DNA of 64,000 nucleotides, taken from assembly GCA_021527695.1 (NCBI GenBank), contig JAKFAO010000004.1, forward strand, positions 1,758,501 to 1,822,500, read 5' to 3'. Of this stretch, positions 25,067-36,171 are shown piece by piece. The position numbers and the translations under genes are program-made. Source of the DNA: Naematelia aurantialba. Its lineage: Eukaryota; Basidiomycota; Tremellomycetes; Tremellales; Naemateliaceae. The notes under the pieces are model-generated. The model was not told the origin of the DNA. It made no database searches and saw only the letters and a list, made by a program, of their open reading frames with translations. Every line of letters begins with the position of its first letter. Within the stretch, counting starts at the first letter, position 1.

Positions 25067-25669
25067 CGTGCTTTTTTTTGACAGCAAGAGTCGGGTAGTC
25101 AGAGCGAGAGGAGTAAAGTCCAAGAGGCGACAGGGTATATATGTTCTTGTATGTCGACAAGGCGGCGGGGTAGTGTCGTCATAACACTCCGGGCTCTGCC
25201 CCCATCCCCAACCCCCCAACCCCCCACATGCCTCTCAGACGTACTACTACCCACTACCCTTACTTGCCTCGCGTCGTCGTCATGACCTTGTCTCCTGACA
25301 GCCAGAGTCGTGGATCGACGAGGCCCGCATCTCCCCCGCACCGTCACCGCATCGCGTGACCCAGGAGAGGATCTCTACGAGAATGAACCGGATGGTCGGA
25401 TACATCCGCCGGGTTCGCAGAAAGTCTATTGCACAGGTTTTGAAGCCTAGGCTGTAGCTGTTGAGACCTGAGGAAGACTCGCAGTACGGAGCTGATGTTG
25501 TTCGATCCAAAGTTCTGCAGCCTTACCCCTAAACAGAGTGGGGGACACCACAGGCAAAAACTGAGCAGATGGGCGGATGCAACAAACCATGATCCGGTTC
25601 CCAGTCAAGGAGCAATGGCGCTTCAGTCTCGGGACATTCGTTGCATGGCCCTGCCGTACTATCTGTCGC
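25067..25669. other. Intergenic region with TATA element
   Basis: The proximal part is the promoter of the secreted-protein gene, with TATATAT at 25136-25142 read on the minus strand. There is also a C-rich run near 25205-25230. No gene is supported. Confidence 0.5.
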
Positions 25670-26620
25670 TCAAGCTGGGAGAAAGCCAAGCACTATCTCA
25701 TCGCCCTCGATAGCTCCTGTCACCCAAACTTGTTCTCGCATAGCGGTTCGGAAGAGCAGTTGCTTCACGCCATCCTTGCGTCCCGTCTTTCCGTCAGTGT
25801 CCTCATTGTCGAGACGTATAAGAGCCGCGTTGCCGTCGTTGAAAGCACTGTCGACTGAGCCTGGCGTTGCAACTGTCCAGACGGAATTCCCCGGATCCTC
25901 GCTAGACTGCGGAATGGCGGCAGTGCAGGATCTCTGTCACTTCCCGTCTAGCATCATCATCATCGGCAGTCACTCGCAATGTCACCTCGCTGATTCCTCG
26001 CGCCCCGCTCGGATGAGAAGTCTGGCTCGATGACCCCGGAACGCGGTTCGTACGCGGAGTCACGTCTAAGCACCAGAAAGGGATGACGCCCCTTTCCGGG
26101 GAGGACGCCAGGAGCCATTTGAGCTCGGTACCGTCTGGTTTCGTCCGACCTTGTGGTTTGGGGTCTGACGCTTTCCATTTTGACGACACCGAGAGGTCAT
26201 TCCATCGCTGACGCAGAGCATGGTATTGCTCCTCCATTAGGGCTTGACGTCGGGCCTCACCCCCCTGGTCCGCTTGACTTGGAAGCGTAAGAGCCCAGTC
26301 TATGATGCCATACGGCTGAGTGCCCCATCTGAAGCAGCTTCAGTTGGGAGAGAGGCGACGAGAGGGAATTGGACTTACGGGTGACGACTCTTCTGCTCTG
26401 GAGTAGTCTCTGGCGTAAACGCAATGAGCTCGAGGTATGTTCCATCCGAGAATGCAATGAGCGAGTTGGCTGTCCGTCCGTCCGTATGTGTACCACCAGG
26501 GGTTATTGTGAAGAGTTTGGTGAGCCATGACGGGGGTGAGGACAGGTAATTGAAAGGGACGTGAATGACGATATGGTCGAGCTGTGGACTCGGCAACAAC
26601 GTCGGCCGCGTACTTGACAT
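25670..26620 (-). CDS. Glyoxalase-like domain protein with apparent frameshift
   Basis: Exon 1 (26620-26379) and exon 2 (from 26328) join in phase. The N-terminus LDHIVIHVPFNYL followed by a GGTHTDGRTANSLIAFSDGTYLELIAF block is typical of the Glyoxalase_3 (vicinal oxygen chelate-like) family, whose His and Glu would hold a metal. Exon 2 reads well to EVTEILHC near 25923 and then meets a stop at 25902. The next frame, starting AAIPQSSEDPG and running to a TGA at 25670, continues as a plausible C-terminal half (TVATPGSVDSAFNDGN, then IRLDNED). One extra base near 25920 would explain this. A 67-nt intron (GTGACT...CCGCAG) would also restore frame but would remove a helix-like coding stretch. So this is either a sequence error, an unusual intron, or a recently broken gene. 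Confidence 0.65.
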
Positions 26621-26866
26621 GATGGGTCGGTCGGCTCTAGCCCTTGATGGGCCGTGAAGAGGAGGCACAGAACCGATCACAAAAAAGTGGGTCACGCAAC
26701 CAAACGTGTCGAGCCAAAAGCACGTCAGATACTGTGCAGTCTCCTCTGCCCGAATGCAAAGACATCGCTCCTGATAGGAGAGGGTCCTGTCAACAATACG
26801 CCAGCTCAATGCATCTGATGTTGTCTAGCGATGCATCTGCTCATCTAGGATCTAGGATTGTGCAAG

Positions 26867-28156
26867 TCATTGCAAGAGATGACGCTGTTCGGGCACCGTG
26901 AACGCAAGCCTGCCTTGCTTCACACCATGCACCAGATTCCTCAAGCATATCGCCTCCATCTCCGTTTGCGTCTCGACCGTGACTGTCCCAACATGGGGCA
27001 AGCACAACGCCCGTGGGTGCGCCAGGAGCTCGGGCGTGATGTGCGGCTCATTCTCATAAACATCCAAGCCGCAGCCTGCGATCGCGCCAGTCTGTAGAGC
27101 TCGGACAAGTGCCGCCTCGTCGACAATTGGGCCTCGCGCGGTGTTGATGAGGACAGCAGACGGCTTCATTTTCTTCAACGCAGAGTCAGAGATGAGGTGT
27201 TTTGTGTCGGGATTCAGAGGAAGATTCAGCGAGACGATGTCGGATGTCTCGAGAAGCTCGTCGAGCTTGGGAACATACGTGACTCCCAGCGCTGCTTCTC
27301 GTTCAGACGGTAATCTCCGTCGGTTGTGGTACTGGATTGTCATGCCGAACGGACGAGCTCGCTTGGCCAGTGCCGTGCCGATCCCACCCAGACCCACGAT
27401 GCCGAGCACTTTGCCTTTCGGGTCATTGGCCAGGGGTAAAAGCGAGTTGAATGTACCGTCTCGAGCGGCTGCAAGGGCAGCGTTGAACTGACGCAGTGCT
27501 CCGATCAAGAGAAACATGGCCGTGTCGGCCGTCGCGTCATCCACTGCCGAGGGGACGTTTGACACTTGAATACCGCGAGAGGTACAGGCATCAATGTCAA
27601 CTATGTGAGTTAGGACAGATCCAGCGTGATGGGCAATGGACACGGACTTTGATCACTACGTCAAGTCAGCAATGTTCTGTGCTTTGCAGTAGAACCACGC
27701 ACTAGCCCGCCCCGTTGTGACAGATGAACTTGATACTTGGGGGTAGCTGGCTTATGAGTTCGGCATCGAACCGACCGGTCGTCTGTACGGATCAGCATGT
27801 CACCCATGCTGGAAGAAGACGACCCCACCCGTATCGACTCTGACGCTTTGAAGTGACGGTAGATTCCAACAGCACCCGAGTACGTGGAGCCCAGGTCAGA
27901 CAGAAACTCGGACCGCGAAGTACTTGTCATGGGCTATAGACATCAATGCTTGTCCCAAAGCTCCCGCAGATATCCTCACCACCACCTCGGCCGTCTCGCG
28001 AAATGTCTGAAGCTCGTCCTTGGCCAGCTTGATGCTATCGAGGAAGAGCACCTGCGGCTTGCGCGCGCGGGTCGCATAGCCGTTGGCCTGTTTCACTGCC
28101 CTGTCGCTCCACTTCCAAGAGACTGAGAGCAGGCGTGATGAAGCCGTCCTAAGCAT
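26867..28156 (-). CDS. D-2-hydroxyacid dehydrogenase (glyoxylate reductase-like)
   Basis: Five exons (28156-27980, 27933-27829, 27782-27703, 27655-27648, 27600-26867) give 367 residues. HNGAGYDQIDIDA is the substrate-loop block of the 2-hydroxyacid dehydrogenase superfamily and spans an 8-nt exon. GIVGLGGIGTALAKRARPFGM binds NAD(P). Arg of INTARGPIVDE, Glu of YENEP and His of LPHVGT form the catalytic triad. It is closest in layout to fungal glyoxylate/hydroxypyruvate reductases such as Gor1, reducing glyoxylate or other 2-oxo acids. About 28 residues precede the usual start and are rich in Arg, Ser and Lys (MLRTASSRLLS), which could be a mitochondrial presequence. Confidence 0.9.
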
Positions 28157-28576
28157 ATTGTCGATTCCAAAATGTCGTCAAGACGTGGTCAGACGGAACA
28201 GAGCTCCGAGCGACCGGCGACGATCCGGCCAGCAGCATCCCGTTGTCCATCTCTCATTACGGAGGTTCAGCCCCCGCACAAAGCGATAAAGCTGACATAA
28301 GGCAAGAGGTTCCCTTCTGACAGCTCTTGCGTCGCCATCTCAACCACAGGTCCTGAATCTTCACAGGTACTGCAGAGGGCCGTCAATCAGGCGAATCAGG
28401 CCTGCTGAAAGTCCGTTCAGCTGAAGTTTGTACCCTCCGAGTCGCCGATCTCGTAACTCCCATGTCTGCCTTCTTTATCACCATAGAACCTCGTTCGCAG
28501 CACCCTCAATCTCTGTCATTGCCTTCATTTGTCGTGCACTCTCCAGCAACACAGACCGATCGCAAAGGCGACAGCC
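28157..28576. other. Divergent intergenic region
   Basis: Lies between the dehydrogenase (minus) and the small membrane protein (plus). No gene is supported. Several short frames have no features. Confidence 0.45.
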
Positions 28577-28771
28577 ATGTCTTCCAGGACCAAAGATGCT
28601 CGATCGTCCACCCAAGCTGAGAATGTCGACTTGATCAGATATCAGCTGTCGCTATCCAAACGAGCGACAGCGCGCCGAGCCCTCTACTTGACTGCTGCCT
28701 GCTCTATTGCGACTATGGTCGCTGTCATTTATTACCTGCGCTACGGTCGAGCAGGCGGCGATAACTTGTGA
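28577..28771 (+). CDS. Small single-pass membrane protein, hypothetical
   Basis: A 64-residue frame starting at 28577, with charged N-terminus, a basic patch (KRATARRAL), then one hydrophobic segment (YLTAACSIATMVAVIYYL) and a short tail. The layout suits a mitochondrial inner-membrane or tail-anchored micro-protein. I do not recognise the family. In-frame start codons upstream exist. It may be real because it is flanked by plausible leader sequence, but chance is not excluded. Confidence 0.4.
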   Translation: MSSRTKDARSSTQAENVDLIRYQLSLSKRATARRALYLTAACSIATMVAVIYYLRYGRAGGDNL

Positions 28772-28972
28772 ACATGTGACGGTGACGGAGTCGCGTTCTC
28801 TGGAGCTCGGGGGAATTTAGGCCACACGGATGGATATCCATCATCGCAACATCATGGAGAGATGGCTACCTCCTGTCTTCAAAGTCAGTCAGGATCAAGT
28901 CAACGTCGCCATTGCACGAGTTCCAGCATCCGGCGCTATCGTTACGACACCGTGCTCCTGTTCCTGTAGCTG

Positions 28973-29497
28973 GTGGAAGTGTGTCGGCTCGGCAGGCACT
29001 ACTTTACGTCGTTCGACTCGGACTATCCATCTACGGAGCTCGAGGGCCCGGATGAATATGTGCCTACGTTCCAAGGTGTCCTGGCTTTTGTCGAGCGACA
29101 CCCTTTTACCCACGCACTGGATGACTATACCACGCTTTCGGCTATTGTGACCCACAGGGCGAATACCATCGTGGCGAGAATCTCACTAGCAGACAACCCC
29201 AAAGTCGTCCGTCGATCCTCTGACCTGGCTCGGGACTACTGTATGACGCCACGAGACAAGGGGCACACCGTGAACGACTCAAACGATGACTACGATGCGG
29301 TATGAGAGTTCTCCAAGGTCAACAGCGCGAGGATGCAGTACTTCGATGACTCAGCACGCGACCTTTCCTGCGTGCTCGACTCGGTCGCGACCCAGATAAG
29401 CAATGAAAACACCAACGCAGTGGGCTTCAGCCCTATCGACACCCATGTGGTGGAGCAAGGCGATGTATGGCCATTGGTGATCCATGTCTTGTCTTGA
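28973..29497 (+). pseudogene. Interrupted coding remnant, unknown family
   Basis: One frame reads from about 28973 to a stop at 29303-29305 and continues without further stops to 29497. Both halves have protein-like composition (HYFTSFDSDYPSTELEGPDE, then ARMQYFDDSARDLSCVLDSV). A 26-nt GT-AG stretch around the stop is too short to be an intron. I do not recognise a domain. The simplest reading is a decayed gene. The stretch 28772-28972 upstream and 29498-29639 downstream shows no supported gene. Confidence 0.35.
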
Positions 29498-29639
29498 TCC
29501 TACGAATCCGCGTGATCCATAGCGTCGTCATGAAGACCATCTCCAAATGGCTGTGGAGAGAATTCATTCTGCACGAGACCGACACAATTGCTTATCGGGG
29601 TCGACCCATACTGATGGGGAAACGCAAAAGTTGGCTCAT

Positions 29640-30960
29640 GAATAAAAGATTCCTGAGAGCAAGGTACCTCTTCTCAGCTGGAACGATTCAAATATAATGG
29701 TCTGGGAGATTCCAACACCCAAGGCACCTATGAGCATGTTAATGAGAAGCACAATCTGGTATGGCCACTCCGGAACCTCCGGGCAGTGCTGCATGAGTCA
29801 GTAGTGCACGTCTTCGGACACGTCGTCTTTCTTCCGCAAAGCGTTGCTTGAGAACCCGTCCCGCACTCGTCCACACGCCACGGGAGCCTGTGCCAATGTC
29901 ATGACGGTGGACAAGAACCGCATAGTAGATCTTCGCATCACGTCGATGGCGAGTCCCTCAACCGACACTGTTACTTGCAGAGTATAGAGCAAAGTACCAC
30001 AGGTGCGAAATGCTGAATCCGGCCGACACCCACGGCAGCGAGTAGTCTTGATAACGATCATGGTCGAACTGTGTTTGGGCATTTTTAGGGAGGCTTCACA
30101 TTGCCCTCGAGACTGTCCTGACGTAAGCAGGGTTGTCGTTGATCGGAATAGAAGTGGGACGGCGGGGGGATTGAGCCACACGGTCAAGGTGTTCCAGGCA
30201 TGGACCAAATTTCATCCGGCGAGATTCATTAGGCATCAGCAAGCCTGACGTGATCTGTTAGACTGGGAATGGACTTGCTGCGTGACCAGCGCCAACGAAG
30301 TATGTGCCTATGGTGTTGAGGAAATGGTCTTCTCTATCGTAGGCACAACCTCGTTGAAGAAAATGGGCAAGGCATGAGCGGGCACAGGTCGGAGGATCGT
30401 GTAGCGTTTACGGCGTGGGGGAAGGCATGATGGAGTTGAGCCTGTGCTCCTTCTGGTTGAAGCGACAGGGGTTCAAGCCCTGCTCTCGCCTCACCTAAAC
30501 GGCTGACCCGGCCAACTGGGAGAACATTTTCCAAGAATTTCCTGATTGGATCTACTGCAGAAGAACCACTGATGAGTGGCAAAAATGGACGAGTGGCGAG
30601 GAAAACTCACAGGCCAAACTTATCGACGACGGAGCCCACATAGACGGGAGGAGGTCGGTAGGCGAAAAGCATGTTAGTGAAAGACCCAACGCCGGAGAAG
30701 ATGACACCGATGATCCACTCACCGGATTGTCGACCAAGGCAACGAATGGTCGCCGGTCGGATCAACGTTGGCACGGACCTCCCCCAAGAGACCAACTTTC
30801 CGTCATCATCGCCAGGACGTTGCTCCCCATGTTCGCTTGCTCCGCTGATACCAGAGCCTACCACATGGTGGAGGCGTTGAAGCCTTTCTGTCGGATGACC
30901 GTCCAGCGTACAACTCTTTGAAGCCGGCACCCTGGTCAAGCACATGCCGTCGGCCAACCA
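29640..30960 (-). pseudogene. Decayed OPT-family oligopeptide transporter
   Basis: Reading the minus strand in several frames recovers successive family blocks in the right order: GEVRANVDPTGDHSLPWSTIR (near 30790-30730), GEWIIGVIFSGVGSF (near 30720), LNPCRFNQKEH (near 30470, for the usual NPGPFxxKEH), PINDNPAYVRTVS (near 30140), and PEVPEWPYQIVLLINMLIGALG (near 29790-29720). These are N-terminal, middle and C-terminal parts of fungal oligopeptide/glutathione transporters (Opt2 type). Frames shift between blocks, in-frame stops occur (for example TAC TGA CTC just before PEVPEW, at a CGA-like position, and a TGA after VSRAM), and the span is about half that needed for a full 750-850-residue protein. 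It is therefore non-functional. It lies next to gamma-glutamyltransferase, a glutathione-degrading enzyme. Confidence 0.75.
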
Positions 30961-31105
30961 GTCCTTCGGCTTCCCATACCCGTGCTACGCGTTTCAAAAC
31001 GTTTTCTCTAACAGCTCCCATCCGGGGGGACGGAACTGGAATACATTCACTTTGCATGGACTAATTATATAGCTTTCTTCAAGTCTCACTTGTTATTTGC
31101 AGCAC

Positions 31106-33269
31106 CTAGAACGCAGCTCCATACCCACTGATTCTCCGAGGGTCCGAAGCGGCCAGATACGACCCATCCTCTAGCCTTCCGATCGCCTGGCTAACTGACC
31201 CCCCCGGGGTCACATAGGTGACATTATATCCCAAGCCTTTGAGGTAGCTAACCGTGCCATTATCGTAGCCAGTGATGCCGAATTCAGCGTCGGGCAGTTC
31301 GAACGTCGTTTTACCGCCCAGTTGATCGTGCCATCGAGAGCTACAAGACAGACCGTCAGCAAACTCTGCTCTCTCATCTCGCCGTGACATACTGGATCGT
31401 CGACGCGGTACTGTTAAGGCCCTGATCAAGATAGTGATACAGCTGTTGCAAGGTCGCTGTAATGATTTGACTTCCTCCAGCGGAACCCGTCGCCAGGAGG
31501 AAATTGCCGTCTTTATCCTCGGCTATCGACGACGAGATGGAGGATTGAGGCCGCTTACCGCCGGCGGGATAGTTGATGGGCGACGCAGCGAAACCAAATG
31601 CATTCAGTTGTCCTGCGGCGGAAAAGTCGTCCATTTCATCATTCAGAATGATCCCGTCCTCGGTCACTGCAGACAAGTCAGCGAATGTGGCCGAGAGGCT
31701 CGCGAGGCGCTCCTCTCGTGTACTCACTGACTCTCGAACCCCAAATCAAATTGACCGTAGTTGTAAGACTGACGGCCATACCATCACCATCAACAATCGC
31801 CATATGGCTCGTCCCACTTTCCCTCGAGGGGAAATAGAGGCTCGGGTCGTAGTATGTGACGGGATAGGTAGCAGTATCGTTAATGAGCGACCGAACGATT
31901 GCCGCAGTGCTCTCGGACAGGTAGGATTGTTCGAGATAAGTCACGTTGGGAACAAAGGCGGGATCGGCTAGGGTCGAGCGTTGACCGTAAGCGAACTCTG
32001 TCGCCTCCAGGACTAATGCGGGTCAGCATGGTCAACACGAGACCGGGCTGGTGGAGGGTTTGCACTGACGCCGATGGGTGGTCAGATTGATAGCGGGATC
32101 GTTGTCGCTCGCAGATCCATCATATCCTTCGAATATCTTCAAAGCCGAAAGCACTACCGTACCCGAACTAGGGGCGACAGTCGAGAAGATTCGGTTGCCC
32201 CTGCATCGTAGCCAATGTCAGCTGGAACAGTTCCTCTTTGCCGCTCTCACGTACCGGTACGAAATGTTTGCAGGTGTTCGCAAGATTGCCTCATACCCTT
32301 CCAGGTCATCCAACGTCATGATCCCACCTTGCGACTGGATAGCCTTGACAGTGTTACGCGCAATGCTAGACGAGCTGTTGTAAAACGCTCCAATGCCTTC
32401 CGTTGCGATCTTCTCCAGGGTGTTGGCATACGTTGGCCGGTAGGCTGTATCGCCCTCGACCAAGGCTGTCCCATTTGGATAATAAATCTCGGCCCAAAGG
32501 GGATCGTCCAGCATCCATGACGCAATCTCTTCTGCCAGGTCACGATTGACGATAAAGCCGTGTCGAGCGAGATGGATAGCTGGTTCAAAGAGGAGAGACC
32601 ATGGCAGCTTTCCATGTCGGGAGTGCAGGGTCCACCAGCCTGTCCAGTCACAATGAGCGGGTCATCCATCTCCAGCACCACTATAGGAGCTCTCACCTTG
32701 GAGGTCACCTGGCACGCCGACCGCGAGACCACCATACTCCGATTTGTTCTGTTGCGTTCCATACTGAGAATAGATCTGCGCTGCATGTCAGCTCGATACG
32801 AGGGCAGGTGGATGACAGCGTACGGTAGCGTTCCCAGCAGCCGGTAGTGTCTCTCTGAAGTCGACCATCTCATACGCGTGGGAGCCATTAGGCGTAGGGA
32901 AGCGAACCAGCGAGAAGCCACCCTGTCGGTCAGCGCACGCCAACCCATCCAACCTACACCGCCTATCCCAGAGTGATATCCCGATATGACCCCGACACAG
33001 AGGCCCATGGCAACGGCGCCTGCAGTGTGTATCAGCAATGCCTGTGCCTAGACACACTCACCATCTGCCGCATTGCCGCCATGTTCGAGGATGTCTATTG
33101 CAATCTCTGAGCAAGTCCCGATTTCCGAAGCAGCTGCGCCCCTGCGACCGATGATTGGGTATTCACAGCCTTGGACGTTGTAGCTAAAGCACTCTGAATG
33201 GAGCTTGTGCAGGCGAGCTGACGTGAACAAAGTGAACCCGAGCACGGCCAAGAGCCTGGCAACGATCAT
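31106..33269 (-). CDS. Gamma-glutamyltransferase
   Basis: Nine exons with matching phases run from the ATG at 33269 to the stop at 31106. The N-terminus MIVARLLAVLGFTLFTSA is a signal anchor. GRRGAAASEIGTCSEIAI, GGNAADGAVA and SGIGGGGFSLVR are the large-subunit blocks. VDFRETLPA carries the substrate Arg. SGTSHMAIVD contains the Thr that both cleaves the proenzyme and attacks the gamma-glutamyl bond. GIILNDEMDDFS, RPQSSISSS and TGSAGGSQIIT complete the small subunit. It splits glutathione and gamma-glutamyl compounds outside the cell or in the vacuole. The open frame continues upstream of 33269 with no ATG before a stop, so this Met was preferred. It is divergent from the MFS gene. Confidence 0.92.
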
Positions 33270-33730
33270 TGCGCTGTTGACTACTGCTGTGATGAAAAGG
33301 AGACCAACGAGGTTGTTAGCAGGGCGCTCGTTATCCTCATGAACGGACACTCTTTCGCGATGAGTAATCGGGGATCGTCATGCACATCTTGCCCCTGTGA
33401 GTCGCCCCCCAAGAACCCCAGAATCAAGACACGGATATGAGCGAGTGGTGTCACACGAGCCATGCCAAAGACGCAATTGGCACTAGGAGCCATGCAATCA
33501 TTACGAGTGCTCGTGACACGATCCAAGACTCTCTCGACTCGCAGTCGAAAGCTCGCGTAGTAATAGACCCGGTCAAGTCCGGGGGGGGGGGGTACAGCCA
33601 GTCATCACCCCCACTGTTACCCCAGGATGCATCTCGCCCTTGCACCCCTTGCTCTCCCTCGCATGCTCCGCCACGCCGCACTCTGTCACGAGCACTCGGC
33701 GGCTTGGGTGACGCCCACGCACACACCTCA
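33270..33730. other. Divergent intergenic region with poly-G run
   Basis: Shared promoter of gamma-glutamyltransferase and the MFS transporter. A run of 12-13 G at about 33578-33590 stands out. An open frame from 33437 runs into the MFS gene but lacks transporter features before 33731. Confidence 0.45.
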
Positions 33731-35086
33731 ATGACTACGGACCGGCCACCACTCCACATCCGTTTCTATCGCGAGTTCGGTCTCGAAAGTGTCTACGAGG
33801 TCGGTCCCAATGCCTGGGTCATCATCGTCGCTCGCGGCTCTCGCATGTTCGCCTATGGAGCTGCTTCAATCATCATTGCCCTCCTCTTCTCTGCTCTCGA
33901 GATCTCCGACTTTCGTATCGGTCTCTTTATGTCATTGACTCTCCTTGGCGATGTCGTCCTCACTCTGCTCCTCACTCTCGTCGCGGACAAGGTCGGGCGA
34001 CGACGAACCCTGCTGCTGGGATCACTCTTTATGGTCATTTCCGGAGTGACCTTTGCCACATCTAGCAACTACTGGATATTGCTCATTGCTGCTGTTGCAG
34101 GCGTAGTCAGTGTGACGGGGTCAGACTTTGGTCCATTCCGAGCCATCGAGGAATCCATTCTTTCGCAACTGACGACCACTGAGACGCGCAGTGACGTGTT
34201 GACTTGGTATGTCACGCTGGCGAGCATGGGATCCGCCATTGGCACTGAAGCTTCTGGGCGGGTGGTGGACGCGTTGAAGGAGAGGGAAGGGTGGACGATC
34301 GTGGATGCGTATCAGGCCATTTTTGGAGTGTACATCCTCATGGGCTTGCTCAACATGGCATGTGTGGCCATGCTGAGTGATGACACCGAGGCGGAACACA
34401 GCCCAAAGGCCACAGATGTGCCTCTGGAGATGGAACCATTGACGAACGAGGAGAGGACCAGCGAGGATGAGGGCACACCGAAACTCACTCGTCGCCAGTC
34501 CATGATCGCTCAAATCTCCAAGCAGACTCGGTCCGTCATGTTCAAGCTCTGGCCCTTGCTCATCGTCGACTCGCTCGCCGACGGAATGGTCGGCTACTCC
34601 CTCACTGCCTACTACATGGAACGTCGATTCCAAATCCCCACCACGACTCTTGGCGATGTCACCTCCATATCCTACTTCCTCTCTGCGAGTTCGACCATCT
34701 TTGCAGGGCGTCTCGCCAACCGCCTCGGACTGATCAACACCATGGTGTTTACCCATCTGCCTTCGTCTATAGCTGTGTTGCTATTCCCGTTGGCACCGAA
34801 TCTCACCCTTGCCATTGTGCTCTTCTTCATTCGGACGGGACTCAACAACATGGACCAAGCTCCAAGGTCTGCGTTCATAGCCGCGGTGGTGCAGCCCTCG
34901 GAACGGACAGCTGTGATGGGGATAACGAGTATGCTAAGAACACTTGCAGCCACGACGGGCCCAAGCGTCACTGGATGGCTGGCGCAGGGTGATCAATTCT
35001 GGATAGCATTCGTCGCAGCTGGAGCGCTGCGGATCGCGTATGATTGTGGGCTGTGGGCATTGTTCATCAACACGAAAATACAGTAA
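33731..35086 (+). CDS. MFS transporter
   Basis: Intronless, 451 residues, twelve predicted membrane helices in two halves split by a charged loop (about residues 215-270). LVADKVGRRRTLLLGSLFM is the MFS signature loop between helices 2 and 3. The second half has FAGRLANRLGLINTMVF as its counterpart. The start at 33731 gives a short cytosolic tail ending in FYREFGLESVYEVGP, which resembles a widespread class of fungal and bacterial MFS proteins with unknown drug or metabolite substrates. It lacks introns, unlike its neighbours. It shares a promoter with gamma-glutamyltransferase but no functional link is shown. Confidence 0.88.
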   Translation: MTTDRPPLHIRFYREFGLESVYEVGPNAWVIIVARGSRMFAYGAASIIIALLFSALEISDFRIGLFMSLTLLGDVVLTLLLTLVADKVGRRRTLLLGSLFMVISGVTFATSSNYWILLIAAVAGVVSVTGSDFGPFRAIEESILSQLTTTETRSDVLTWYVTLASMGSAIGTEASGRVVDALKEREGWTIVDAYQAIFGVYILMGLLNMACVAMLSDDTEAEHSPKATDVPLEMEPLTNEERTSEDEGTPKLTRRQSMIAQISKQTRSVMFKLWPLLIVDSLADGMVGYSLTAYYMERRFQIPTTTLGDVTSISYFLSASSTIFAGRLANRLGLINTMVFTHLPSSIAVLLFPLAPNLTLAIVLFFIRTGLNNMDQAPRSAFIAAVVQPSERTAVMGITSMLRTLAATTGPSVTGWLAQGDQFWIAFVAAGALRIAYDCGLWALFINTKIQ

Positions 35087-36171
35087 TGCATGTTTCTTGC
35101 TGTTTAGGCATGATGCTTATCCGCTGTTGGAGTATGAAGCTATCGAGGTATATAGACTCGCTCATGGGGTCTGACCATGCTTCCTTCCGCCCCTCTTCCT
35201 CCTTCCGCCCCTTCTTCCGGGCACCCAAGTATGATCACGGGAGCTACCGTTGCTTACTTGACGCAAGGTACCCGTATGGTGCTGTAATCTTTCGCGTGAA
35301 CTCTGGACACGAGACAGCGGGCATCACCTGGGGGTCTCAGACACTGGGAGTAAGACACCTGGCGGACCCAGCCTCCTGAGAGGCACCGGGGAGCCGTACA
35401 CTTTGTTTTGTAAGTAGACTCCTTAGTCACGGGGTGGTGCAGGTGCCATTTGCTACATGGATACAGGCAACAGCTACTGGTTTGTCACGCGCCCAGAAGC
35501 CCCGGGTATGTCAAAGTTCGATACATAGGTACAGGCCTCGCCAAGGTCAAGCGTTGTTCCGCTCGATACGGGGTAACAAGCGGCCCGACTGGGTGACGGC
35601 CCAATCAGCCAAGGCACAATGGCTTGGCGTTTCTACGCACAACAGGTAACGGGAAAGCACTTGGACACAATGCCTCTCCGTTATTATTGGGTTGACTCGT
35701 TGCACGTCGTGCCTTGGCGTTCTGACTGACGGGTGACGGGTGATTCACCAACTTTTGACATGCAAAAGGATCGTCCTCCATCATGTTCCGCTCCAGGGCA
35801 ACCAGCTCTCCGGGTCCCCTGCCAAGGAAAGGGTTGCGACCCCCAGGCTTCCCCGAGAATAAGCTCAGAGATGAGCTGAAGAGCCGTTCCCCGTTCCGTT
35901 GCCTTGGCAGCGAAGGTTCCTTATCCTGGGCCGGGTCGAGCGGGAACTTTTTGAGCCCACCAACAGACATGGTGCGCCTCCTTCCCAGACGTCGACTAAT
36001 CACAACTCAACTCAGCCCCGAGTAGCTCGCCTTAGCTGGAGGGATGCTCTGCCGCGGAAGAGCTGGTCGAATGACTGAACTTCCTGACATTTATCTAGTC
36101 GATGCGACAAGCACCACCCTTTCTCCATCCGAGGTTGCCTCTCTTTCTACACCAAGCAGCTAACCTCCACG
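35087..36171. other. Long intergenic region
   Basis: About 1.1 kb without a supported gene. Pyrimidine-rich CCTTCCGCCCC-like copies lie near 35180-35220. Small frames, such as 35783-36025, have skewed Pro/Arg/Ser composition and no domain. It could include promoter DNA for the secreted protein at 36172 and perhaps a decayed insert. Confidence 0.45.

Noticed and set aside
33270..33350. Start of gamma-glutamyltransferase at 33350
   Set aside because: The codon there is GTG. The first in-frame ATG is 33269, which begins a good signal anchor.
33437..33730. N-terminal extension of the MFS transporter to 33437
   Set aside because: The extra 98 residues include a poly-Gly run from the G tract and have no transporter features. 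The ATG at 33731 fits the family start.
34121..34756. 211-codon minus-strand frame inside the MFS gene
   Set aside because: Antisense to a clear transporter; no family features.
35783..36025. 80-codon frame in the long intergenic region
   Set aside because: Biased Pro/Arg/Ser composition, no splice or domain support, and GC-rich sequence that opens frames by chance.
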